NCBI RefSeq assembly: GCF_014384805.1
Contig: NZ_JACRSS010000006.1
Coordinates: forward strand, 62,001-126,000
Direction of reading: 5' to 3'
DNA: 64,000 nt
DNA from: Guopingia tenuis
GTDB taxonomy: Bacteria; Bacillota; Clostridia; Christensenellales; Christensenellaceae
Under the pieces are notes generated by a model. That model saw only the letters and a list, made by a program, of their open reading frames with translations. It had not been told where the DNA came from and ran no database searches. How positions within the stretch are numbered: position 1 is the first letter of the stretch; every line of letters starts with the position of its first letter. The translations under genes were made by a program, and so were the position numbers. Positions 31,942 through 39,540 of the stretch are shown one piece after another.

Positions 31942-32406
31942 ATGAAGAAAAAAATATGGCTGCGGGGGCTTTTGGGGTTTCCCCTGGGAATTGCCGTGGG
32001 ACATGTGATCAGCCTCATCATCTCTTTGGGATGGGGGGAGGGGGCGTTTCTGCCATGTGCGCCGGAGCTGATCCACTGGATGGGGAGCGAGGCCGGCGCT
32101 GTTGCCTTCCAAACGGCGCTTTGCGGGCTGCTCGGGGCGGTCTGCGGGGGCGCGTCCGTCATCTGGGAGATGGAAAGCTGGAGCATCGTGAAACAGACGG
32201 GAATCTATTTTGCCGTGCTCAGCGCGGGAATGCTGCCCATCGCCTATCTGACGCACTGGATGGAACACACCGCAGCGGGAATTTTGAGCTATTTCCTGAT
32301 TTTTCTCCTGATATTTGCGGGGATGTGGCTCTTGCAATATGGCATTTGGCGGGGCAAAATAAAAAAGCTCAACCATTGCCTGGAGCACCGTGCAAAGGAT
32401 GAATGA
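31942..32406 (+). CDS. DUF3021-like four-helix membrane protein, putative LytTR partner
   Basis: A 154-residue protein with four hydrophobic segments: about 8-29, 50-72, 86-104 and 112-132, separated by short loops, with a basic C-terminal tail. This matches the DUF3021 family, which is regularly encoded after LytTR regulators and in streptococcal examples acts as a membrane inhibitor of the regulator. It starts 13 bases after the LytTR stop with AAGGAGGAAGG as RBS. The pair is therefore predicted to form a membrane-gated transcription switch; the signal and target genes are unknown. A bidirectional terminator follows. Confidence 0.85.
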   Translation: MKKKIWLRGLLGFPLGIAVGHVISLIISLGWGEGAFLPCAPELIHWMGSEAGAVAFQTALCGLLGAVCGGASVIWEMESWSIVKQTGIYFAVLSAGMLPIAYLTHWMEHTAAGILSYFLIFLLIFAGMWLLQYGIWRGKIKKLNHCLEHRAKDE

Positions 32407-32419
32407 GAAAGCGGAGCAA

Positions 32420-32449
32420 TAAAAAAGCCGGCAAGCTGCCGGCTTTTCT
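32420..32449. terminator. Bidirectional terminator between DUF3021-like and lepB genes
   Basis: AAAAAAGCCGGCA, loop, TGCCGGCTTTT. U-rich tails are present on both strands, so it serves both convergent genes. Confidence 0.88.
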
Positions 32450-32457
32450 GCACGTTT

Positions 32458-33012
32458 TTAAGCATTTGTCAATCCCTGCATATCCGACAGGGGCCAGATG
32501 ACGAACATGGCGTGGCCGATGACCTGGTCAAAGGGGATGGCGCCCACGGTGGGGTCCCGGCTGTCCATGGAATTGTTCCGATTGTCGCCCATGACGAAAT
32601 AACAGTCCTCCGGCACGGTTACCCTGGCGAAATCCTGCAAAATATACGGCTCGGCAATATAGGGCTCATCCTGGCGGACATCGTTGACATAGAGCGCGCC
32701 TTCCTTCACTTCAATGGTATCCCCCGGAAGCCCGACGATGCGCTTGACAAAGGCACCCTCCCGGCCGGGATATTTGACGATGACGATCTGCCGCCGGGAC
32801 AGATTGCCGAAATTCCGGCTGACTTTTTCCACAAAAACCGTCTGCCCGTTATGCAGAGTGTGTTCCATGGATTCGCCCTGCACCATGACCAGCTCAAAGA
32901 CAAAAATCCGCAGCAAGAGCGCCACCAAAATGGCGACGGAGATACAAAAGACCCAGCTGAGGGCTTCTCTTGCGGCCGATGTTTTTTTCTCTTCCACACT
33001 ATGCTTGCCCAT
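32458..33012 (-). CDS. lepB: Signal peptidase I
   Basis: A 184-residue single-span membrane protease that removes Sec signal peptides. One transmembrane segment lies at about 18-43, then Box B QGESMEHTL with the nucleophile Ser48, Box D VKRIVGLPGD with the general base Lys90, and Box E MGDNRNNSMDSR (141-152). Short Gram-positive form. The start at 33012 lies 14 bases inside the upstream DUF951 gene, so the two are translationally linked. A shared terminator lies just after the stop. Confidence 0.96.
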   Translation of the reverse strand: MGKHSVEEKKTSAAREALSWVFCISVAILVALLLRIFVFELVMVQGESMEHTLHNGQTVFVEKVSRNFGNLSRRQIVIVKYPGREGAFVKRIVGLPGDTIEVKEGALYVNDVRQDEPYIAEPYILQDFARVTVPEDCYFVMGDNRNNSMDSRDPTVGAIPFDQVIGHAMFVIWPLSDMQGLTNA

Positions 33013-33196
33013 TTTTCTTTGTTATCCTCTTCACGCGGCGGATAAAATCCGGATATGACAGCATGACGATTCTCCCGCAGCCCTGACATTTGATCTTATA
33101 GTCCGCGCCGGTGCGGGTGATTTCCCATTCCCTGCTGCCGCAGGGATGGGGCTTTTTTGTCTCCACGATATCTCCGACCGTATATTCCTGCTTCAT
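32999..33196 (-). CDS. DUF951-like small protein
   Basis: A 65-residue protein. It reads YTVGDIVETKKPHPCGS, then a W.I.R.GAD.KIKC block and CGR.VMLSYPDFIRRVKRI, the conserved layout of DUF951. Three Cys (C19 and the pair in KCQGCGR) and a His suggest a small zinc site or an SH3-like RNA/DNA-binding fold; neither is established. CAGGAG lies upstream of ATG 33196. It overlaps lepB by 14 bases and so forms an operon with it. In other Firmicutes DUF951 is often near chromosome-segregation or translation genes. Confidence 0.88.
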   Translation of the reverse strand: MKQEYTVGDIVETKKPHPCGSREWEITRTGADYKIKCQGCGRIVMLSYPDFIRRVKRITKKNGQA

Positions 33197-33330
33197 AGCT
33201 ATATGCTCCTGCGGGGCGGCCTATGCGCCGCGGCATCCTCTGGTTCCGCCCCGGACGGCGGAATGGTTTTTTACATTATACACCATCTGCGGAAAAAAGA
33301 AAACCAATCCGCCCAATTCCGCCAAAACGG
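33197..33330. other. Divergent intergenic region between DUF951 and corA
   Basis: No gene supported. Short plus-strand frames lack RBS and protein features. Confidence 0.4.
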
Positions 33331-33359
33331 TTGCTTTTATTTGGGAAAATAGCTATAAT
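33331..33359 (+). promoter_or_regulatory. Promoter of the corA-like gene
   Basis: TTGCTT (33331-33336), 17-base spacer, TATAAT (33354-33359). It leaves an untranslated leader of about 200 bases before the start at 33568. No M-box magnesium riboswitch motif was recognised in this leader. Confidence 0.75.
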
Positions 33360-33567
33360 CAAAATAAAGGATATGCTCCAATGCCCGGGAAAATGGGGAT
33401 TGGGAAATCCTTATGCCCAAAAGCGGGCAAAATTTTTACGGGAGGAACAGAACGTGGACGCAGACCCTAAACGAGGGGAAAAGAATGAAAAACGCCGGGG
33501 TTTGCGGCAGCGTTTTGCGCTGACTGCATAAAAAGGAAGGCTCCGGCGGGAAAGCGGGGGAGTACCT

Positions 33568-34506
33568 TTGATTAAAATTGTCACAACAGCACATAATAAC
33601 ACATACCAGGAGCTTGACCGGATGGAGGAGGGCGCCTGGATCCATTTGACAGATCCTTCGGAAGAGGAAGTGGAGCGGGTGGTAACCACCCTGGGAATCG
33701 AGCGCAGCTTTGTTATGGCCGCCCTGGACGAGGAGGAACCCTCCCGGATCGACCACGAGGACGGACAGACGCTCATCATTGTGGATATTCCCATCGTGGT
33801 TCCGGCAGACGGCTCTTTTCTCTATGACACGGTGCCGCTGGGCATCATCATGGCGGAGAAAAACGTTGTCACCGTATGCCTGGAGGAAACCTCGCTCATC
33901 GAGGACTTCTGGAACCGGAGGGTGCGCAGCTTCGATACATGCAAAATGACCCGTCTTGTGCTGCAGCTGCTCTATAAAAACGCATCCAAATACCTGCAGT
34001 ACCTGCGCCAGATCGACAAGGCTTCCACCCAGGTGGAGACGGCGCTGCACAAATCCATGAAAAACCGGGAGCTGATCCAGATGCTCAAGCTGGAAAAATC
34101 CCTGGTCTATTTTTCTACTTCGCTGAAATCCAACGAGGTGGTTCTGGAAAAGATTTTAAAGGGCAACCTGATCAAACGCTATCCCGACGATACCGACCTT
34201 TTGGAGGATATCATCATCGAATCCAAACAGGCCATCGAGATGTGCAACATTTACCGGGATATCCTTTCGGGGACCATGGACGCCTTTGCATCCGTGATCT
34301 CCAACAACCTGAATATTGTGATGAAATATCTGGCCTCCATCACCATCATCCTCGCGATCCCGACGATCTTTTCCGGGCTTTGGGGGATGAATGTGGCCAA
34401 CATTCCCTTTGCGGATAATCCCCTGGGATTTTGGATCGTCTTTGGGATATCCGCCCTGGCGACGGGAATCGGGGCCCTGATTCTCTGGAAAAAGAAGATG
34501 TTCTAA
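33568..34506 (+). CDS. corA: CorA-type divalent cation transporter
   Basis: A 312-residue inner-membrane Mg2+ (or Co2+/Ni2+) channel. A cytoplasmic alpha/beta and long-helix domain occupies about 1-245. Two C-terminal transmembrane helices follow, the first ending in the diagnostic GMN (273-275, in GLWGMNV). The second helix ends in KKKMF, with positive charge as usual. The frame has a TTG start at 33568 with GCGGGGGAG upstream; no in-frame ATG gives a full N-terminal domain. It has its own promoter and a long leader. Confidence 0.93.
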   Translation: MIKIVTTAHNNTYQELDRMEEGAWIHLTDPSEEEVERVVTTLGIERSFVMAALDEEEPSRIDHEDGQTLIIVDIPIVVPADGSFLYDTVPLGIIMAEKNVVTVCLEETSLIEDFWNRRVRSFDTCKMTRLVLQLLYKNASKYLQYLRQIDKASTQVETALHKSMKNRELIQMLKLEKSLVYFSTSLKSNEVVLEKILKGNLIKRYPDDTDLLEDIIIESKQAIEMCNIYRDILSGTMDAFASVISNNLNIVMKYLASITIILAIPTIFSGLWGMNVANIPFADNPLGFWIVFGISALATGIGALILWKKKMF

Positions 34507-34524
34507 ATAGGGAAAGGCCGGCGC

Positions 34525-34553
34525 TTGCAAAAGCGCGGGTTTCCTGCTATAAT
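34525..34553 (+). promoter_or_regulatory. Promoter of murA
   Basis: TTGCAA (34525-34530), 17-base spacer, TATAAT (34548-34553); coding start at 34599. Confidence 0.8.
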
Positions 34554-34598
34554 ACGCCGGTATCATGAGAATGCCAAACGAGGAGGAAAGGCGAGCGG

Positions 34599-35903
34599 AT
34601 GAAGGAGAAATTTGTGATCCGTGGGGGCAAGGCACTTCGGGGGAGCGTGAGCGTCGGCGGGGCGAAAAACGCCGCCGTGGCCATTCTGCCCGCGACGATT
34701 CTTGCGGAAGATGTCTGCACGATTGAAAATCTGCCCCGGATTGACGATGTACTCATTCTTTTAAATATATTGCAGCAGATGGGGGCCAAGGTGAGTCTTG
34801 ACGAAGAGGGCACGGCCACCATCGACACCACCGGCGTCCGGCGGACGGACGGCAAAATCAACCTAGCCAAACGGCTGCGGGCTTCCTATTATTTTGTGGG
34901 GGCGCTTTTGGGGCGCTTTTCGGATGCGGCGATCTATCTGCCCGGGGGCTGCGCCATCGGGCGGCGGCCCATCGACCTGCATATCAAAGGGCTTTCGGCG
35001 CTGGGCGCCAACGTCCATATTGAAAACGGGCTTCTCATGGCCAAGGCGGAGGAGCTGGTGGGTAAAGACGTCTATTTAGACCAGGTTTCCGTGGGGGCGA
35101 CCATCAACATCATGCTGGCAGCGGCCAAAGCCCAGGGAACGACAACGATTGTAAACGCGGCCAAGGAACCGCATGTGGTGGACGTGGCCAACTTTTTAAA
35201 CTGCATGGGCGCCAAGGTCAAGGGCGCAGGGACGGACATCATCAAGGTGCGGGGCGTGGAAAAGCTCCACGGCTGCTCCTATAGCGTGATTCCCGACCAG
35301 ATCGAGGCGGGAACGCTGATGATCGCCGCCGCGGCGACCCGGGGCGATGTCACCGTGCAGAATGTGATCCCCACCCATATGGACGCGCTCACGGCCAAGC
35401 TCCTGGAGATGGGCGTGGAGGTGGAAGAGGGGGATGATTCCCTGCGGGTGCGCTGCACAAAGCGGCCCCGGCGGGTGAGCATCAAAACGCTGCCCTATCC
35501 CGGGTTCCCCACGGATCTGCAGCAGCCGGCCACCGTGCTTTTGAGCACGGCGGAGGGCACCAGCGTGATCGTGGAGAATATTTTTGAATCCCGGTTCAAG
35601 CATATCGATGAGATCCGCCGCATGGGCGCAAATGTCACCATTGACGACCGGGTGGCTGTGGTGGAAGGCGTGGAAAAACTGACGGGCGCGCCGGTGCGGG
35701 CCAGCGACCTCCGGGCGGGGGCGGCCCTTATCGTGGCCGGACTCATGGCCGACGGCGTGACCGAGATCACCAACATCAAATATATTGACCGGGGCTATGA
35801 CCATATTGAAAAGAAGCTCATCGCCCTGGGGGCGGATATCTCCCGCGTGCCGGACGAGGAGCCGGAGGACGACGAGGAACTGCATTTCGATTTTTCCAAA
35901 TAA
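34599..35903 (+). CDS. murA: UDP-N-acetylglucosamine 1-carboxyvinyltransferase
   Basis: A 434-residue cytoplasmic enzyme for the first committed step of peptidoglycan synthesis: enolpyruvyl transfer from PEP to UDP-GlcNAc. GAKNAAV (21-27) carries the catalytic Lys/Asn pair. The fosfomycin-target cysteine is kept at Cys118 (PGGCAIGRRP), so fosfomycin sensitivity at this step is expected. Two-domain inside-out barrel length is normal; the tail is unusually acidic (EEPEDDEELHFDF). Firmicutes often have two murA genes and this may be either. RBS GAGGAGG. It has its own promoter and is followed by a phosphoribosyltransferase gene 42 bases later. Confidence 0.97.
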   Translation: MKEKFVIRGGKALRGSVSVGGAKNAAVAILPATILAEDVCTIENLPRIDDVLILLNILQQMGAKVSLDEEGTATIDTTGVRRTDGKINLAKRLRASYYFVGALLGRFSDAAIYLPGGCAIGRRPIDLHIKGLSALGANVHIENGLLMAKAEELVGKDVYLDQVSVGATINIMLAAAKAQGTTTIVNAAKEPHVVDVANFLNCMGAKVKGAGTDIIKVRGVEKLHGCSYSVIPDQIEAGTLMIAAAATRGDVTVQNVIPTHMDALTAKLLEMGVEVEEGDDSLRVRCTKRPRRVSIKTLPYPGFPTDLQQPATVLLSTAEGTSVIVENIFESRFKHIDEIRRMGANVTIDDRVAVVEGVEKLTGAPVRASDLRAGAALIVAGLMADGVTEITNIKYIDRGYDHIEKKLIALGADISRVPDEEPEDDEELHFDFSK

Positions 35904-35945
35904 AGGGCCGCGGCGTAAAGCCGGGCCGGAGGGGACGGAGGAAAC

Positions 35946-36506
35946 ATGGAACTGACGTATAAACTCAAGGTAGCTGGTGTGGAGCGGGATCTGCCCGTAT
36001 GTAAGCTCAACGACGACTTAAGCATTGCGGCGTTTGTCATCTTCGGGGATGTGGAGCTGACGGTGGCCTGCGCCCGGGAGCTGATCAAGATCATGCCCGA
36101 GCATGATATTATGATTACGGCCGAGGCCAAAGGGATTCCGTTGGTGCATGAAATGGCCCGGCAGAGCGGAGAAAACCATTATCTCATCGCCCGCAAGGCC
36201 GTGAAGGTCTATATGCCAAAGCCCTTTGGCATTGAGGTGCATTCCATCACCACGGCCAAGAAGCAGCAGCTTTTTATCGACCAGAACGATGTGGATGCCA
36301 TGAAGGGAAAGCGCGTCCTGATTATTGACGACGTTATCAGCACGGGGGAATCGCTCCGGGCGGTGGAAAAGCTGGTTCGGGAAGCCGGCGGCGAGGTGGT
36401 GGGCCGGATGGCGATTCTGGCCGAGGGCGACGCTCAGTACCGTAATGACATCACCTATCTGGAGCACTTGCCGCTTTTGAACAGCGACGGAACGCCCAAA
36501 AAATAG
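35946..36506 (+). CDS. Phosphoribosyltransferase family protein, adenine-PRT-like
   Basis: A 186-residue type I phosphoribosyltransferase. The PRPP loop is VLIIDDVISTGES (124-136). TAEAKGIPLVHEMAR (59-72) and LIARKAVKVYMPKPF (80-94) resemble adenine phosphoribosyltransferases and the related apt-like proteins of Clostridia. The second acidic and hydroxyl residues of the loop are intact, so it should bind PRPP. The base is probably a purine, but this subgroup is often annotated only as adenine-PRT-like. RBS GGGGACGGAGG. Cotranscription with murA is possible; a strong terminator follows. Confidence 0.85.
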   Translation: MELTYKLKVAGVERDLPVCKLNDDLSIAAFVIFGDVELTVACARELIKIMPEHDIMITAEAKGIPLVHEMARQSGENHYLIARKAVKVYMPKPFGIEVHSITTAKKQQLFIDQNDVDAMKGKRVLIIDDVISTGESLRAVEKLVREAGGEVVGRMAILAEGDAQYRNDITYLEHLPLLNSDGTPKK

Positions 36507-36530
36507 GACGGCAGTTTTTCGGTCAATGTG

Positions 36531-36567
36531 AAAAACGGCAGAGGAAAAAGGCCTCTGCCGTTTTTAT
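36531..36567 (+). terminator. Intrinsic terminator after the phosphoribosyltransferase gene
   Basis: AAAAACGGCAGAGG, loop, CCTCTGCCGTTTTT. Confidence 0.92.
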
Positions 36568-37063
36568 TTGGCTGAAGAAAAATCTAAGAGGAAGAAAAAG
36601 CTAAAAAATCAATGGATTTATCTTGTCGGGCGGAAGAAACGAAAGGAAAAACCGAGAGACTTTATGAAAGACAGGAGACTGGCCGCGGTGATGCTGCCCA
36701 TGGCCCCGGGGGTCGGGGGGCTTGGCAGTAAAAAGCGCGGCAGATGGGCGATTTTGCTTTGCTACGACGGTTTTAACAGGAATGCCAAACCTATTACCTA
36801 TCGCTCCACTCTTCCGCTCTGGGCGGCCACTGGGCTATGAGAATAAAAGCGGCGAATGGATGATAATGAACCATCTTCCGAAAGGATTGTGATTCGGCAA
36901 GGCCAATTATGGCAGATTGTCTGCCGGAAAAGCGGATGGAAACCAGCGAGAATATTATTGCAAAACGGGAGAGGAACAGCGAGGGCGCAATTACCTGCGC
37001 GGCAGACGGCACGGAAGCCGGCGAAAAGGCCGGGCCCAAGGATCAGGAGGGCTGAGATAAATA
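36568..37063. other. Intergenic region without supported genes
   Basis: About 500 bases. Several frames exist on both strands, but none has an RBS, a plausible composition or recognisable motifs. A lysine-rich frame at 36568-36840 lacks a ribosome site. Confidence 0.4.
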
Positions 37064-37100
37064 GAAAAGCGCCATGCTTATAAAAAACATGGCGCTTTTT
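37064..37100. terminator. Bidirectional hairpin terminator downstream of degV copy 2
   Basis: AAAAGCGCCATG (37065-37076) and CATGGCGCTTTT (37088-37099). It serves the minus-strand DegV gene. Confidence 0.8.
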
Positions 37101-37129
37101 ATCGCGTCGCGCTTCACGCTGCCGCGAGC

Positions 37130-37999
37130 CTAGAAACGCTGCTTGCCGTAATAGAACAGGGCCAGTGTACCCGGGCCGGAATGGCTGCCGATAACCGGGC
37201 CGACATAGTTGATGAGAACGCTGTCGATGGCGAATTCATCTTTGATGAGGCCCGCCAGGAATTCCGCATCCTTTAAACAGTCGCCATGGCTGATGAACAC
37301 CCGCTGTCCTTCGGGATGGAGGATATCCTCCTTCATCTTTTCAAACATGCCGGTGATGGCCTTTCTGCGGCCGCGAACCTTGAAATGGGGAATCAGCCGG
37401 CCCTGGTCGTCCACATCCATGATGGGCTTGATTTTCAGCATGGTTCCCAAAAAGGCGGAAACGCCGGAAACCCGCCCGCCCCGCTTGAGGAAGTTCAAAT
37501 CGTCTACGGTGAACCAGTGGATGATATGGAGCTTGTTTTCCTCCACCCATCCGGCGGCTTCGTCGATGGATTTGCCCTCTTCCTTCATGCGCACGGCATA
37601 ATCCACCAGCAGGCCGAGACCCAGGGAAGCGCAGAGGGAATCGACCACGATAATCTTATTTTCATAGAGGGGATTGAGCTTTTCGGCCACGGTCCGCGCA
37701 TTTTGCAGGCTGCCGCTGAGGGCCGAGGAAAACTCGATATGCAGGATATCCCGCCCGGATTCCAGGATCTCCCGGAAAGCCTTTTCAAAGGCATCCGCAT
37801 TGATGAGCGAAGTTCGGGACATTTCGCCGTTGCGCAGCCGGTTATAAAAAACCGGAGCGGGCATGGAATTTCCAAAATTATCTTCATACTGTTCGTCGCT
37901 GATGATAAAGGAGAAGGGGAGACACAGGATGCCGTGTTCTTTAATATAGCTTTCGGGCAGATCGGTGGTGGAGCTGGTGGAGATGATATAATCGCTCAT
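37130..37999 (-). CDS. DegV family fatty-acid-binding protein, copy 2
   Basis: A 289-residue paralogue of the gene at 13550. Motifs in order: STTDLPESYI, MSRTSLIN, EFSSALSGSLQNA, VVDSLCASLG, HWFTVDDLNFLKRGGRVSG, LGTMLKIKPI, ISHGDCLKDAEF and GPVIGSHSGPGTLALFYYG. The lipid-facing hydroxyl cluster differs from copy 1 (RTS rather than TTSQ), which may reflect another chain type. RBS AGAGGAGG. It has its own promoter (TTGCGC-17-TACAAT on the minus strand, 38064-38036) and terminator. Confidence 0.93.
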   Translation of the reverse strand: MSDYIISTSSTTDLPESYIKEHGILCLPFSFIISDEQYEDNFGNSMPAPVFYNRLRNGEMSRTSLINADAFEKAFREILESGRDILHIEFSSALSGSLQNARTVAEKLNPLYENKIIVVDSLCASLGLGLLVDYAVRMKEEGKSIDEAAGWVEENKLHIIHWFTVDDLNFLKRGGRVSGVSAFLGTMLKIKPIMDVDDQGRLIPHFKVRGRRKAITGMFEKMKEDILHPEGQRVFISHGDCLKDAEFLAGLIKDEFAIDSVLINYVGPVIGSHSGPGTLALFYYGKQRF

Positions 38000-38035
38000 G
38001 GTTGGTTCCTCCTCTTAGCATTGTCATTTGATTTT

Positions 38036-38064
38036 ATTGTACCGGGAAGCGGGAAGAAGCGCAA
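38036..38064 (-). promoter_or_regulatory. Promoter of degV copy 2
   Basis: Minus strand TTGCGC (38064-38059), 17-base spacer, TACAAT (38041-38036). Confidence 0.6.
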
Positions 38065-38236
38065 CACCAAAAAAAAGCGAAATGCAAGGAAAAAGCGCGG
38101 TTTTCCTGCAAGGGATAGGATTCTGCAAAATGAAAAATTTGATTTACGAAAAACCATCGAAAGAAACATTCGAGAACAAAACCGCATATATAAAGAGAAA
38201 AATGCAATTTTTGATTTAAAATTCTTCATTTACATC

Positions 38237-38265
38237 TTGTATTTTGCGGGCGGATGGTTTATGAT
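38237..38265 (+). promoter_or_regulatory. Promoter of the first aminotransferase gene
   Basis: TTGTAT (38237-38242), 17-base spacer, TATGAT (38260-38265); coding start at 38302. Confidence 0.6.
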
Positions 38266-38301
38266 AGTATACAGGAATTAAAACTTTGGGAGGAGCAAAG
38301 C

Positions 38302-39495
38302 ATGCAAATTTCAAAAAAGGCGCTGGGCATTTCGCCATCGCTGACATTGGGAATCGATGCATTATCCAAGGAGATGAAACAGGCGGGCAAGGATGTCGTC
38401 GGTTTCGGCGCGGGCGAACCCGATTTTGACACGCCGGCGTATATCAAGGAAGCGGCCGTTGCGGCCATCGGTGAGGGAAAGACAAAATACACCCCGGCTT
38501 CGGGCATTTTGGAGCTGAAGCAGGCGGTTTGCGACCGGTATAAAAATAAATTCGGGCTGGAATACGCCCCCGCTCAGGTGGTGGTTTCCAGCGGCGCCAA
38601 GCATTCGCTGTTCAATACCTTTGCGGCGATTTTGAATCCCGGGGATGAAGTCATCATCATCACGCCGTATTGGCTCACCTATCCGGAGCTCGTCAAAATG
38701 GCAGACGGCGTCCCGGTCTTTGTGGAGGCCCGGGAGGAAGACGGCTTTGCGCCCTGCAGCGCGGATATTGAGGCGGCGGTTACGAAAAAGACACGGGCGA
38801 TCATCGTAAACAGCCCATCCAATCCCTGCGGCTGCGTCTATTCCGAAAAATGTCTGAGAGAGATCGCCCGGCTGGCGGAAAAGCACGATCTGTATATCGT
38901 TGCGGATGAAATTTATGATGAATTGATCTATACGGGAAAAGCCATGAGCATCGCCATGATGAGCGATGACGCCAAGGCGCGGACGATTATTGTCAACGGC
39001 ATGAGCAAGGCCTATGCCATGACCGGCTGGCGGATCGGGTACACCATCGCCCCGGCGGAGGTGGCCAAGGTGATGGGAAGCTATCAGAGCCATTCCACTT
39101 CCAATCCCTGCTCGATTGCCCAGTATGCCAGCGTTGCCGCCCTTACCGGGCCGCAGGAGGATAAGGCGCGGATGGTGGAGGTGTTTGCCTCCCGCAGCAG
39201 GCTGATGGCCGGGCTGATCAACGCCGTGCCGGGCATGTCCTGCCGGGAGCCGGAAGGCGCATTCTATATTTTCGCCAGCATCCGCGGCCTTATCGGCAAG
39301 AAATACCGCGGCGAGGTCATCACGGGTTCGGTGAAATTTGCCGAGCTTCTGCTGGAAAACGAGCTGACTGCCGTCGTGCCGGGCATAGCCTTCGGTGCGG
39401 ACGATTATATCCGCCTGTCGTATGCAACCTCGGAGGAAAACATCAAAAAGGGCCTTGCACGGATTGAAAAATTCTGCAGAGAAGTGGAGGATTGA
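38302..39495 (+). CDS. Class I/II PLP aminotransferase, aspartate-type
   Basis: A 397-residue fold-type I aminotransferase. It has GAGEPDFDTP (36-45), the N-P-C-G motif (174-177), D202 and Y205 (VADEIYDE), the Schiff-base Lys236 in NGMSKAYAMTGW and the carboxylate Arg in the C-terminal RLSYA segment. This layout is that of the subgroup Ib aspartate/prephenate aminotransferases. The start at 38302 is chosen from GGGAGGAG upstream; a longer frame from 38254 overlaps the promoter. It precedes the Re-citrate-synthase-like gene by 45 bases. Together they could provide glutamate or aspartate from central carbon. Confidence 0.9.
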   Translation: MQISKKALGISPSLTLGIDALSKEMKQAGKDVVGFGAGEPDFDTPAYIKEAAVAAIGEGKTKYTPASGILELKQAVCDRYKNKFGLEYAPAQVVVSSGAKHSLFNTFAAILNPGDEVIIITPYWLTYPELVKMADGVPVFVEAREEDGFAPCSADIEAAVTKKTRAIIVNSPSNPCGCVYSEKCLREIARLAEKHDLYIVADEIYDELIYTGKAMSIAMMSDDAKARTIIVNGMSKAYAMTGWRIGYTIAPAEVAKVMGSYQSHSTSNPCSIAQYASVAALTGPQEDKARMVEVFASRSRLMAGLINAVPGMSCREPEGAFYIFASIRGLIGKKYRGEVITGSVKFAELLLENELTAVVPGIAFGADDYIRLSYATSEENIKKGLARIEKFCREVED

Positions 39496-39540
39496 TGCCC
39501 CGGCAAGGGAGGAAACCAGGAGAAAAGGAGGAGTTTCATT

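Noticed and set aside
33360..33567. M-box magnesium or manganese riboswitch before corA
   Set aside because: The leader is long enough, but none of the conserved riboswitch blocks could be recognised.
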